From the NCBI GenBank assembly GCA_008921705.1, contig VFFE01007127.1, forward strand, positions 413,304-477,303: a stretch of DNA of 64,000 nt, read 5' to 3'. The position numbers were made by a program, and so were the translations under genes. The first letter of the stretch is position 1; every line of letters starts with the position of its first letter. Of this stretch, positions 34,161-46,300 are shown in pieces. This stretch comes from Burhinus oedicnemus (taxonomy: Eukaryota > Chordata > Aves > Charadriiformes > Burhinidae). The notes beneath the pieces were generated by a model. That model was not told the DNA's origin and did not search any database. It was given only the letters and a program-made list of their open reading frames with translations.

Positions 34161-35613
34161 GAATGATCTGTTGGTCTTTAAATATGATTTATAAGAAAAT
34201 GAAGCGGAGGAATCTCCCAGCAGCTGTGCTTGATAAAGGGCAGACCCTCACCAGGCAGCAGCTGAAGCTGCCTGCTGCTCCCAGCACCTCTGAGATGAAA
34301 GGAGAAAACAGTTGTCTTGAAGATAAACAGCACCCAAAAATGCTGGCATCTCCCAGGAAGGAGAATTTACTACCAGTGAACAGCAAGGCTGGGTTTTTTC
34401 CCCTTTCTCTCACCATGTGGCTTTCAGGCACACATGATGCTTTCCAAGCCAGCATTATCTGCGTGGAGATTACTCCTCAAATGTGAACAGGAGCATGACC
34501 AAGGCATAGCAGTGAAATCACTGGAGTTTATTTCCCCTTCTGCTGCACATGGGAGATGCGCAAGCCAGAGGTGTAACAAAAGGCATATGTTTTGGCATGC
34601 AAAGGGAAAACTTCTTTTTTTTTTTCAGGGTTTTTTTTTCATTTCTCTGGATCTGCTACATTAATTACAAGGGTATATGGGAAGTCTCCGCAATTGCAGG
34701 TCTCAGGAGAAAAGGGAAAGGTTCATTGGTTCTCACACACATCTAGAAATGGGGAGGTCGGAGTTTTCCTTCTCTGTGTGTCCAGAGACACCTCATTTCT
34801 GAGCACCGCTGGGTTTTCTGGCCGTGCTGGGGATTGTGCCATTGCCTCCTAGCCTCACCTCTAGGAAGCAGGTGATTATGTGATAATCTCAAGCTTCATT
34901 GAAAAAGCCAATTATTTGTTTTGGAGAAAATGTGGAAAACTTGAGCCTTACAGACTCAAAACCCAATGGGCAAACAAAAGGAGAAAATAAAACAGATGGT
35001 TGTTTTTGCCATATTTTCTTGCATAATCACTGTTTTCTCCCAGATTGTGCTTACAAAACTTGGTTGCTGCCGTCGTACATGTCGCTTCTAAACTTCCTGG
35101 TGATCTGAGACTTGGCGGTGGCTGGCAGCACGCTCACACAGGAGAGCCAGCCTCTGAGCAAATACTGTCACTTCATTAGCTATTTTTAACAGCAACAAAG
35201 ATCTTGACTTTTAAGTTGATCTGACTATATTTAAGTAGGAGGGGGTGCCTCACTCATTACTTCTGAATATTTGGCATTAAAAATTGAATTTTTGTTTCTT
35301 TCTGCCTCAAAAAGGCAAGAGAAGGATAATTTTCATAACTTCTCTCCTGGTGTAAATTTACTGCAGGGTTAAATACCTCCATGCTTTGTAGAGGGCTTTA
35401 AGAAAGTCAGCAAGGGAGCCAAGCATTGTATTTCATGAGAGTATTATGTGCTGTGATGAAAAGAAGGAGATGATGCCTGGCTGGTGATTGCCAGCCACTC
35501 CACGGACATTAGCAAGACTGCTGTCTTGTGGCCATGCAGCAGTGCTACACGTGCAAAACACGTGCAGAAATCCTGCAATAGGGCATCGCCATGCTGCCCT
35601 CCCCAGCTGGATC

Positions 35614-35952
35614 CAGAATCACAGAATCACCGGGGTTGGACCTCTGGAGATCATCTAGTCCAACCCCCCTGCCAGAGCAGGGTCACCCAGAGCAGGTTGC
35701 ACAGGATGGCGTCCAGGCTGGTTGGGAATGTCTCCAGAGTCGGAGACTCCACCACCTCTCTGGGCAGCCTCTTCCAGTGCTCTGCCACCCTCAAAGTCAA
35801 GAAGTTCCTCCTCATGTTTAGATAGAACTTCCTATGTTCAAGTTTGTGCCCGTTACTTCTTGTCCTGTCACTGGACACCACTGCAAAAAGACTGGTCCCA
35901 CCCTCCTGGCACCCTTCCTTTAAGTATTTATAAGCATTGATAAGATTACCCC
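35614..35952 (-). mobile_element. CR1 LINE, 3' end, 5'-truncated
   Basis: Minus-strand CR1 of about 340 bases. The left end has AGAATCACAGAATCAC, then GGACCTCTGGAGATCATC, TCCAACCCCCCTGCC and AGAGCAGGGTCACC. The right side reads back through ORF2 to GATAAGATTACCCC. The wording (GACCTCTGGAGATC, CAGGGTCACC..GAGCAGGTTGC) marks a subfamily different from the copies with the GGCAGGGACACC block. The tail has only two octamer-like units. Confidence 0.95.
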
Positions 35953-35955
35953 ACA
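35651..35955 (-). pseudogene. CR1 ORF2 C-terminal remnant, frame still open
   Basis: About 100 codons of the CR1 polyprotein end are open on the minus strand. They include [12 protein letters not shown], then [18 protein letters not shown], then [16 protein letters not shown], the conserved C-terminal tail of ORF2. All catalytic domains are lost to 5' truncation. The intact frame shows few indels since insertion; it does not imply function. Confidence 0.85.
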
Positions 35956-36698
35956 TCAAAAGATGTGGCCCCTTTCCAAATCAGGTCATTCTTCATCCTA
36001 CAAGAAGTCTGCATGAGTTGAGCTGTTCCCATTCCCCCCAGGAAAAGCAAACCCAGCATGCTTGGAAAACCTGAGATTGTATCTTTCGTCTGTCTGGTTG
36101 GAAGCTTGGACCATTTTTACCTCTTTCTCTAAGCAGAAGGCAGCCAGGTTTGTTGTCATCCTTGATCCATCCCATTAAAGCCATCCCTCTCGGCAGACAA
36201 GTTCCACAGCCAGTCTCTGTGCTTGGGGGTTGTGTACCACAGGTGAAAACCCTGTCTCAATTTGTATTTAATCATTTATACAACAAGGAAATAAAACCCA
36301 AGGAGCCTGTCCCTCTCTTTGGCAATTCCTTCCAGCTGTGCATCAAATGAGGATCCAGGCAACCAGCTCAGAGGTGTGAACTGCACGGGCTGGAGGTGGT
36401 GGTCAGTGTCTGTGTGCTACCATAGATCTCTGCAACGGCGATCATAGGGCATCCATAATTTGGTCCCAGCGGGTCAGGCTAGATCCATCGACCACAGGGC
36501 TCTGCTCCCAGCCTTGCGCTTACTACACTGGCCACAGCAACAGTTTGCAGCCAGGGCTGGCCAAGCTGACCATGCATGAGGAGGGGAGGACCACAGGACA
36601 TGGACATTCTGAGGCTGTGGCTTTCTGGGGTGATGGTGGTGGCACCATCACCACAGGAGTCAGGGATAGGAAAAGCTGGGTTTGTAGAGATGGGTTTC
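35953..36698. other. non-coding stretch with a short hairpin
   Basis: No gene. At 36629-36652 GGTGATGGTG and CACCATCACC form a perfect 10-base stem with a 4-base loop. I see no terminator or RNA-gene context for it. Confidence 0.6.
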
Positions 36699-37521
36699 TG
36701 TCCTGGTTTGAGTGATCTGAGCATGACATAAATGGTATGGAATAAGGGGTGGAATGTCCTGGCTTGAGGTAAAACAGAATCAACTATTTTTTCAGTAATT
36801 TTACTTTTCAGTTAAGTCTGTTCTAACTAACTGCATTCTCTGAAATTAACGGTGTATTCTTCAGACAGTGTCTGCTTCCAGGGTGATACTGTTTGATGTT
36901 TATAGTGAGTACCAAGGAATGGGATGCAGAGAGGCTCCTGATTGTCCTTATTGCTATCACAACCAAGGGCAGTCAACTTTGTTATTTGCCCCATTAGAGG
37001 CTCAGAAGCGGAAAAACGTAGAGGGGTCGCACCTGCGGGGAGGAGCGGACAGGACAGGTGACCCAAACCTGACCAACAGGGCATTCCATCCCATCTGCCT
37101 CATGCTCAGTAGAAAAGCTGAGGGACCAAAGGGTCAGCCCTCTTCCTTCAATGGCCGGCGTCCGAGGAGGACTCTGTCTGTTCGTCTGCCTTTGATCTCC
37201 ATCCTGAATTCAGATCTGGAATCCAGTTCCCTTCCATCACTGAGTCCAGTCTGGGACTTCTCCAGTGCCTGTCAGTGACATGATTGTCATCCTGGGATCT
37301 TGATACAGTTTTGTATATATTGTATATATTTCATTATTTTCTTTTTAATATTATTATATTTTCTTATTATTATTAATATTTCATTGAAATAATTTTAGTT
37401 TTCTTTTCAACCCATAAGTCTCTCCCTTATCTTCTCTCCCTTCTCTTCTGGGAATGGAGGGAGAGAGGTAAAGAGAGCATCTGTCATTCATTTAGTGGCC
37501 AGCCCAGCCCAAACCACGACA
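36699..37521 (+). mobile_element. solo LTR of an avian ERVL-like retrovirus
   Basis: The element starts TGTCCTGGTTTG and ends CAAACCACGACA, the expected TG...CA termini with an 11-of-12 inverted match. The 5 bases on the left (GTTTC) and right (GTGTC) agree at 4 of 5, a 5-base target-site duplication as used by ERVL-type integrases. The inside follows the layout of avian ERVL LTRs: GACCCAAACCTGACCAACAG and CATGCTCAGT in the middle, a T-rich and TATT-rich stretch, then CAACCCATAAGTCTCTCCC. No gag, pol or primer-binding site follows, so the virus body was removed by recombination between its two LTRs. It is 823 bases long. Confidence 0.88.
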
Positions 37522-40500
37522 GTGTCTCTTGCTGCCTTTCCCTTGCTGAAGATGTTCACAAGGATCTCTTCCCTCCCCCTCTGATTTCATTTCTTAAGAT
37601 GTTTTTAGGAGCTTAAAACCCGTGGCCTTCACCACCCAGACTGGCTCCCTGGGGTCTCACGCTGCCGAGGTGCTAGCAGAAAGCAGATGACCAAAGAGCA
37701 AAAGTCTCTTGTCCTTAGGTGACAGGCTAAAAAAAGGCTATTTTCATCCTCTCTAAAGCAGAGAGGAGACAGGACCCCGGGGGAAGAAGCAGCCTTTTAC
37801 AGAGCAGGCTTGAAGTCCCTCTTGCTGACTGGCACCAGTGAATATCCCAGGTGATGGTGACACCAGAGCACAACTTTCCTGCTCCTCTGTGTCTCTGCTT
37901 TCTCCCAGCTCCATCCCTGTGAGTACCACTGGCTCCTGCATCTCCCCACCCTGCCAGCCTGCGAAGCGGAGACAGGGTTTTAATTTGGGCTGGGGCATCA
38001 AGCCAGAGGCAGCCCATGAGAATACAGAACTGCAGGTCCTCAACCTCCCCCTGATAGCTGATGTCCCCCTGAACTTCAGGGGGTTCGTCTCCCCTCACAG
38101 ATGGGTCTACCAGGCTTTGCACAGCTCATTATTGGCTCATTGAACAAGAAAAATTAATGAATGTACACATGGAGGTCAGATTATTATTTGACAGTGCCGG
38201 AGGGGGCTCAGAGGGGTGTTACCCCAAGGTCAACTCTCTGCAGGTGTTTGCAAGATGGGGATGCAATGAGCTTCACTGCAGTGATTTGGTGGCTCACTAG
38301 CTTCAAGGCAGGGTGTACATGCAAACCCCACCAGGCATTTCATCATCAGCTCTGTCCCGTCTGCCCAATTTCCTGGGCTCTGACATGAAGCAAGGCAGTT
38401 CATGGCCTGTGTCTTCACGTGTTGGCCAAGATGGTGGCCTCCTTGACTGTCTGTAGGTGAATGGATCCAGTCATCTCCGAATCCAGATGTTGACTTCAGG
38501 TTATGCATTTTAAAACTTTCCTCCTCCCCTTCATTTCCCCAGTGCTTGTTTGTCATCGTCTTTAGAAGATGCAAAAAAAAGGCTCATTTTTATGTAATCC
38601 AATTTTGATGGAAAAAATTATTTTCTTAAGGCACTTTAGGGGCCATTTAGCTTCCCAGTTGCCAAGACTGCCATATAAATTAGCCGATGACATGACGTTG
38701 TTATCTAACGCCTGCTAAGAAAGTGGCACAAAATAAGAAAAACACCTTCATAAGAAATTCCCAAATTGTCTGTCTTCTGGTAATGGATTAAATACAGATG
38801 TAGATTTTGGACCCAAAGAAAGCAAAAGGAGAGGAAAAACAGGCATACCTGTTTTTTTGTTCTTCTTTCTGCTCATATGCACTCAGGGAAGGGTTTAGAG
38901 AGAAGCAGGTACCATCCCAAATACACAGTGAAATATTCACTTTTTCATGGGATACTTCTCGCCTGCCTTAATCTCTCTACACATGAAGCAAATGAAGTCC
39001 TTTGCTTCCTAGAGCTAAACGGACCACAGCGAGGATATTATGCCTGTTCTTTAACTGAAACAAAAATCTCATTTTTAAACTGCTCAATACTACCTTCTTT
39101 TTCTTCATCAAAGCATACAAGAGAGAGAAAAGGTCCCAGAGGATGCATACAATTGTAACACAATTATTAAAAAAACAAACAAACAACAAAACATGTTATT
39201 AAAAAAAAACCAACCACCAAACTGGAAGAAATTAGCAATTATCCCAAGGTTGCCTTATTTTTCATTTTTGGTGGGGAAAAGGTTCCTTTGTCTCCATGGT
39301 TAGGGTTAAACTAATTGTGCTCTTGGCTTTTCAAGAGAAAAAAAAGATAAATGTAGGAGGAAGGTGGCAGGAAATCACTAATTCCTCGGAGCAGTCCTAA
39401 ACTGGTGTAAATCTGCTTAAGTCTGTTGGTTTCTGTGTGCTGTACTAATTAGGTCTGGCTGAGGATCTGGCCCAGACTTTATACCCTTTCTGATTTTTAC
39501 TTTAATTGCTGTTTCTGGATATAATTGTGCAAAGAGGCCTATTAATATTATCCAGTAAAAAGGAGTGATTCACTAGCCCCATCTATAGCATCATTGCCTA
39601 TTAAGGCTGTCTGAAACTCCCCTTGTAAGACTCTGCTTGGAGTTATAATTTTAACAAATCATTTGTGCTGAAATTTTCTATAATGGAGCATCCACCTCAG
39701 GCTGATTTTCTTTTTAAGGGGCAAGAGGAGGGAGCGAACTTCAGCCAAAACAATTCAGCAGTTTCTAAGAGCAAAGTTAGAGGAAAGAAACATATTGTTT
39801 CCCCCAGCCTGCTAATTTTGGCCAACTTTTATTCAAAAAGTTGTGACCTCCCCATGCTTCGCGACGGGGGCCTTTCTGGGTGAAGTCTATGCCATTTGTT
39901 ACCACCCAGAAAATCCAGGTTGTAACTGTATGGAAAGAAAATTGCTGTAAAGGCTTGGTCCAGCAAAGCAGCTTGGTGCAGTTTTGGTTAATCAACTGAA
40001 TTGATTGGATGCTGCTGGCAGAAGGAGACCTTTTCTCTATGGCACGTCCTGGCCATGTGTCCCTGCCACCTGCCTGGTACATGACCGGAGCAACGCGAGG
40101 AAGGAGCACATGTGTGCTGCCGGCGTTTGGAGTGGGAAAGCAGGCTGCCAGCAGCCCACGCTGACGTTGGCTTGTGTTTACCATCAGACCTCAGCTGCAC
40201 ATTACAGGGATACAGCCCCTATAGCTCCAACTGCATGGGCCACAGCCAGTCCACGTGTAAGCGGGACCCTCTGTGTTTGCATCTTTCTGCTCCAGTGGGA
40301 CCTGCTGAAGCTGCAGCCGACAGCAAAGCCGTGGCTTCCCCCTGCCCTCAAGGATTCACCGGTTTGAGGTCTTGCAGGTGAAAACTTCTTGAGTCAGATC
40401 CCGGGGAGACAAGAACCAGGCCTAGGGGTAGGCTGGAGCATGGAAACTGGGAACAGAGCTAAACATCCAGGAAAAGCCAAAGGGATTTGAAATTGGGGTA

Positions 40501-41273
40501 GGAGCGGGACAGGGAACTGGTTGGGGGGAACAGGCAACCCAGAGATTCATGGGATGCCAGGGATCAGCTGCACAAAGGGATGGGGAGAAATGAGGCGATG
40601 CACCGAGAGAAGCTCCAGGAATGGGAGCCACAGCTCGAGGAGGGAACGCCCAAGGAAAGCAGACTGCCTTGAAGGGTGCAAGTGGTGCCAGGGATTGTAG
40701 GGGCTGCTGCAGCACCAAGAGGTGAGGACAGGGCGGGAAACACACGGCAGAGGTGGGCAGGAGGGGCTGTAGCTTCACGGCATCATTTAGTGGGAAACTG
40801 GGTGGGCTTCCCGAAGTGATGCCACAGGGAACCAAGCCAGGACCAGGAAAGGTCCAAGCCCATTCCCTTTCTCTATCCAAGGGCAGTGGAGGTTGTCAGC
40901 GTGGAGCATTTCCACTCTTGATAGGGGCAGCACTACTCGAGCACCACATCAGGAGAGAGGCTGGATGCCACTTCTGTGATTGTTTATGCTGCTAATCTGC
41001 GTTCTCCTTTGTTTGCTATCAGCTATGGCATGTTGATAAACCACTTTGTTAACAGTTGGGGCATGTTAGGAAAGATCCTTAAAAGTAATAAAAATAACTA
41101 TGGGAAAAAATTCTCATAAAATATGAAGCAATATTTGACAATTCCAAACTCAAATATTAATGTTTTCCAACAACAAATATGCGCTAAAAGTATTTTTCCA
41201 TGAGATGTTGCAATTCATATTTTGGCATTAAAAAAAGTGTTCAAGCAACAAAGTCCTTGTGAGCTCCAGCCAA
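37522..41273. other. non-coding stretch, no gene recognised
   Basis: No gene recognised. 39168-39225 is A-rich with CAAA units. 40400-40760 is purine-rich on the plus strand and creates a proline-rich frame of 152 codons on the minus strand (40422-40880) that I regard as an artefact. 41030-41270 is AT-rich. Confidence 0.55.
39398..39475. repeat. possible ancient palindromic repeat relic
   Basis: AAACTGGTGTAAATCTGCTT at one end and GGCTGAGGATCTGGCCCAG at the other match, from memory, the two arms of a short dispersed repeat common in archosaur genomes (arms TTTACACCAG and GAGGATCTGGCCC). The middle is diverged. I cannot give a family name with confidence. Confidence 0.4.
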
Positions 41274-41392
41274 TATTATCCTCATATTATAAATGGGAAA
41301 CTGAGGCCCAGAGATGGGGAGTTTCCCATAGTCCCTTAGTAAGTTAGTGATAGAGCCCAGAAATCCCTCCTGTTAACTCAGTGTCCCTGGAT
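41274..41392 (-). mobile_element. MIR-like SINE relic
   Basis: The run TTATAAATGGGAAACTGAGG, then CCCAGAGATGGGGAG, GTCCCTTAGTAAGTTAGTG and ATAGAGCCCAGAAATCCC follows, in order, the reverse complement of the MIR core. In MIR that core reads GAGGAAACTGAGGC, CACAGCTAGTAAGTGGC and AGAGCCGGGATT. MIR elements were active before the split of birds and mammals from other amniotes and are rare and decayed in birds. The copy lacks both ends and its tRNA-related head is too diverged to see. Confidence 0.65.
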
Positions 41393-43179
41393 AAGACTAT
41401 CCAGCAGAGATGAGCTCTGCCTTTAATTTTCCATCAGATGCTAAACGTCCTCTTTCAGTTTAGATCAGTACCTCACCCAATTCATTATATGCTCTTATTT
41501 CACTTGAGGAGATATGGGAATTCTCACTGATCTGGGAGGAAATTGCTTTTCCTTTTGTTAGGAATAATTAGGAATGCAATTTATCTGCCCTTAATTATGA
41601 GTGCAGGAGGATAAATCTGCCTTGTTAAATATTTATTGTTCAAAACCAGTTAGTAAGAAGCAAAGCCCTGGAACTGCAGCCTAGGAAATATATCCTCTGG
41701 TTTCCAGTGTAACAATTTAATCTGCTATTCTGCTCCTCAGATCAGTTTTCCAATTCAATGTGCAGCACGAATTCACTAGGGATAATATAAACTTTTACTG
41801 CTACTGGCTTTGGGGCTATGAAAACTTGGAGTTTCAGTCTCTTGGCTTAGAGATCAATACTGAAACTTAAGTGGCTAACATCCCCATACAAGGCTAGAAT
41901 TTATTTGCTGTGGTTGTCTATAAATCAATGACAATATAATGTCCATCCTGCTCATGCCTGCCTGTAGTTTATGGTGAGTAGCCATCCAGAATTTGACTAA
42001 TATGTGAAACTATTTCTGTCCATCTGGTCCAACAGGCCAGGAAGGCATGTCAGAGAAGAGTAACTCTTCCAAGAGCTGCCTTTGTTCATAATAAATCTCC
42101 GATTAAAACCAAACAGATGTGGAGGGTGGATGTTTCACGCAGACCTTCGGCTGCATCCTGCATTGTTAGCCAAGGACCGAGACGTCAAACTCAACTCCAC
42201 GGAAGATTCCCAGCATTCTTGGATTGCTTCAGATTGAAGCCTACTGAGAAACATCTCTGTTCTTTCAGGCCATTTGACCCATCAGGTCATGAAAATAAAC
42301 ATTTGAAGGAAAGACATATTTCTGTTAAATTCATATTTAAAAAATCCAAGGGCTTGTTTCTTGCTCTTGCTCATAAGGTGGGAAGTGTCCGTGGCATGGT
42401 CCATACTACGGCAGAAACAGGGACGTGGCGACAGGACTACTTGTGACTTTTTGGGCAGTTCCTGCTCCTCAGCCAGAGGAGCTCCAGAGGAGAGAGATGC
42501 CAGTGGGGTTACCCTGGGGAAGTTATTAGGAGTAAGGAGAAGGAGGGCATTGCAGAGGTAAAGCACTGATTTCTGCTGATGCAGGACCTGACCTGTACCT
42601 ACCTCACAGTGATGTGACCCCACAAAAAAAACCTCTTTCTGTAGGTTTGATCTGGGTTTACAGAGAGAGCTCCTGTTGGCAGGATCTGGAGAGTGGATAG
42701 GCTCTGCATGACCATCCCAAGGGTATAATGCTGCCCATACAAGGGGGTCTCTGCTTGCGTGGTTAAACACAAAGTGCAAAGAGATCTTTTCTGAAGATGC
42801 ATTTCCAAGTTCCCCTTATCCTCATCTCTGGCAGTGGCAGCAAATTGCCAGTAAACTTGAAATATCAGGAAATAATTCTGCATACAGCATGGATCCAGCA
42901 TTTGAAATTCATTGTCAGTGGAAACCAGCACCAAAAACCACTGATTGAGAAGGAGCTGGCCAAGACAATGACCAGTGTTGCTCTCTCTGGTTATACACTA
43001 AGGGAAAGGCAGCTTTTTCTCTGAATGCATAACATGGGATGATCATGTCCAAAGGGGCTTTCTCTGGACACAACACTGCACAGCTGGCACCTGGATCTCC
43101 ATCCACTGTGATGTTCAAGGTTGGATGCTGTGCATGATACCAAGCTGGAGGTGTGAACTTCAGGGCCAGAGTGAACCAT
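41393..43179. other. non-coding stretch, no gene recognised
   Basis: The left part (to about 42110) is AT-rich unique DNA and the right part is mixed. Two overlapping frames on opposite strands (42117-42446 + and 42282-42779 -) have no recognisable domain. Confidence 0.55.
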
Positions 43180-43325
43180 TAGCTCATCTCATCTGGCCTC
43201 AGGCAGAAAGCAGAGGCTATAAATTTCACCCAGTTACCTCTATGTGACTAAAGCATCTTGATCAGGAAAATATCCAGACTCGACCTGGAGATTGTGAGGA
43301 GCAAGGACTTGGCTCCACATGGTCG
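43180..43325 (-). mobile_element. old CR1 relic
   Basis: The reverse complement of an ancient CR1 3' region shows TAGCTCATCTCATCTGGCCT, CTATAAATTTCACCCAGTTA, GACTAAAGCATCTTGATCAG and ATCCAGACTCGACCTGGAGA. This order (ATCTAGTCTGACCTCC, ATTTCACCCAGTTA, CTAAAGCAT, CATCCAGTCTTGATTT) is that of an old archosaur/turtle CR1 family. The tail octamers are gone and no frame remains. Confidence 0.65.
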
Positions 43326-46300
43326 CTGGCCCCAGCATTGATCAGTCTCGGTGGCAGAAGCAGGAGCTGTGTGCCCAAGAGACCAATGCCTGGCCCCGAG
43401 TCCATCTTCTGACTGGGGAAGGCTGAGGAGCCATTGCAGAATGGTGATTTTGCTGCTGCCTCAACAGTGCCACGGGAGCGTTATACCATGGCATGAACAC
43501 ACTCCACTCCACAGCTTTCTTAACAGCTGCTTTAATTACAGGAGCATCTGGAGGGCCCAGCAAGGATGGGAGCTTTGTCCTGATGGATACTGTGTGCACA
43601 GAGTGAGAAACACTCCATCCTGATGGACTTACAGGCTTTGTGGATGAGAGGCTCAAAGGGTGGGAGGAGGACAGGAGAAAACCTCTTCCCCAAGGATGAC
43701 ACTGTGGAGCAGAGCACAGGCTGAAACCATCCCAGCGGCTGGAGCAGGCATGGGTGTAGCTATACACGGGTGTGAAACTGGGAACTGGCCAGAGCATGCT
43801 CAGAAACACATGGGAGTCACCGGTTATCTGCTGTTTCCATGGGCCACATGAGACTGGACAGGCAGGACCTGTTTACAAACCATCCATCTCCCAGAGCTCA
43901 GGGCTGCCTCTCAAAGCATCCATCCACTAGCACAGCGCAAGCCTGAGCCTTCCTTCGATCACTGCTCCGACATGGCCAGAATTAAGGTGCAGCGTGCCAC
44001 ACATTTTGCATGTCTGGAAAGTAAAAGTCCTCTCATTGCTTTGTTTCCTCTGGCAGTGAGTGGAGAACCCCTACAAACCTGAAACTCTTTTTTCCGTAAG
44101 TGAATGCATGATGTTCTCCCGGGGTTGCCTTTCGTGTTTGGCAGGTGTGATGGATAGAAAAAGGGAAAGGAAACCACTTCTCTCTTGACAGTCTTGGGTT
44201 TAGCTTTTCCAAGATTTCCTTTCCAAATCTGCACTCTGCAAACAACACTCACATTTATTACATCAATCTCCCAACACTCCAGCAAGCTGGGACTAGACAT
44301 CCCAAGCTGGGACATTATGGGCCTCTACTTCTTCAGCTATAACAGAATTTGCAACTCCAGCTACAACTAGCATCCTGTTGCTTGCGAGACTCTGGTTCTG
44401 GGCAGGATCACACGCTGCTCTCTCATCTGCACAAAGCCAGCGTGTCATTTCTGTTGGTGCAGCACAGAGCTGATGTGCCACACTTAGAGGTGTCAAGTTT
44501 GTTCTGCGCTGTCTACCCAAGTGAGTTGAGTTGAGGGTTTAACACAGAAGTTAAAAACTGATATTAGCTTTGCTGTCTACCAGCAATTTGTGCACATGGA
44601 AGCTTCCTTGCCAGCTCCCTTAACTGCTGTTGGTATAAGCTGCTGTGTGGCCCTTTGGCCAAGACTGTGAGGTTGAGAATCACTTGGGAGGATGGTTGTC
44701 TTGCAATTGCTATAGCAGCCTGATTTTGGCTGCCTGGAAAATGTGAAAGAACAAGTCTGTCTTTCTGCTTCCATTTGAGAAAAAAGGTAAATTACCCTGT
44801 CTGGATCTGTTGTGCCAGTTCCCTTTGGATAGGCAGGAATTCAGCATCTGGAGATGTCTTCAGCAGTGTGGGCAGATCTGCAGTGTGACGGCAAAGAGCA
44901 CTCCAAATCCCAGATTCCTGAAGGAGCTCCAGCCTCTCAGACTCCCCATTGTCCCTCCAGTCATTGTCACAGCCCCGGTGTAGCCCACATGTTTGCTTTA
45001 TGGCCTGGGTCATCCTCACAAGCCCTGCAACCTCACACAGCCTTCAACCCTAAAGATGTGATCTTGTGTCTGTAGCACATGTTTGGGTTCTAGAAGGACC
45101 CAGGATGTCCTGCATCGCAGTACATGCCAACCGCAGCATCCCATCCCATCCATTCCCAAATTGCACCTCCATCTTCTGGGCAATGGGGAGCTCGAATGTA
45201 GAAGTAGACTTTACTGCAGTTCTCCAGCCACTCCAGAGAAACCATATGCAGTTTTTTGGCATACGTTTGTTCGTGTGTGGAGGACAGTTTCCTCCTGCAA
45301 GCATCTGGCTTGACCCGGACGGTGGGACCCAACAGTGCTGGTCCAAGCATGGAGGCTTCCCCAATGCCCCGTTCCCTCTGCCTGAGCTGACAGATATGAT
45401 TCGAGCACCTGAGTCAAAACAAAAGGTTAAATGAAGGCATAACTGGCCCTGGGAATGTAACTGTTAGCACATGCATTGAAAACACAGATAAAAGGACTGG
45501 CAAGACCATATGTGCCTCTTGAAACCTGCCCACATGCTTTCTTATGTCTCCAAGGGCCGGTTCCTTCTTCCTGGCCGGGTGACAATTTACCTCTAGGACT
45601 TGTTGCTGGGTGAAACAGCAAGATATTATCACCCTCCTGCATTCCCCAAGTTCACACTCCACTTCCCAGGTGTTGCAGTTACAGCTGTTTTGTTTCGGCA
45701 CTTCGGTTAACACTTTCTAAGGACATTCAATTTAATTTTTCAACAGTTGTTATCTCTCATCTACAAACACCTCCAGTTTGACACATTATATCCTCTGGGT
45801 GCTGCTGAGCAGCAGAGAAATCAACATTACTGAAGTGAAAGTTCCCTGCTAGACCTGCAAATAAAGCTGCATCCATAATCCTTGCTGCTGTCCTGATGTG
45901 ACTCGCAGATACTGAATACTTTTGCTAACTTGCAAAACTGTTCAGAGCACAAAACTCTAAGAGATGTTCCTCCTTTGAGTGACTGCTTCCAGCTGTAGCA
46001 TTCAAGTCCCCACTGACTCCAGGTCTTGCTGCTTTTCCCTGTGATGGATAGCAGTTGACCGAGGTCTTTCACATCTTCATGGGGACTGTTTTTAGCTCAC
46101 ACTACTGGAATATGCACATTTGCTGAAATATTTTAGATGAGTTTTGCTCTGCTGACCTTGTCCAACACTGCTTCACCTGCCCTTCTGCTGTACCCTTTAT
46201 TATCCATGCTGCCTTCTGTTGCACAGACTGTTTATTTGCCCGAATACAGTCTTCCACTGGCTTGACCCATGGAAAGGATCCTTACCAAACACATTGAGCC

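Larger units (their letters stand above)
29861..35613. other. non-coding stretch, no gene recognised
   Basis: No gene or large mobile element. The stretch holds a poly-A tract, a CTCF-like motif, a CpG-dense patch and an alternating purine/pyrimidine tract, each listed separately. A TTTTCAG-AGG acceptor-like spot near 32677 has no matching coding frame. Confidence 0.55.

Noticed and set aside
45066..45434. Overlapping open frames in several registers on both strands
   Set aside because: A local lack of stop codons explains them. The translations show no motif.
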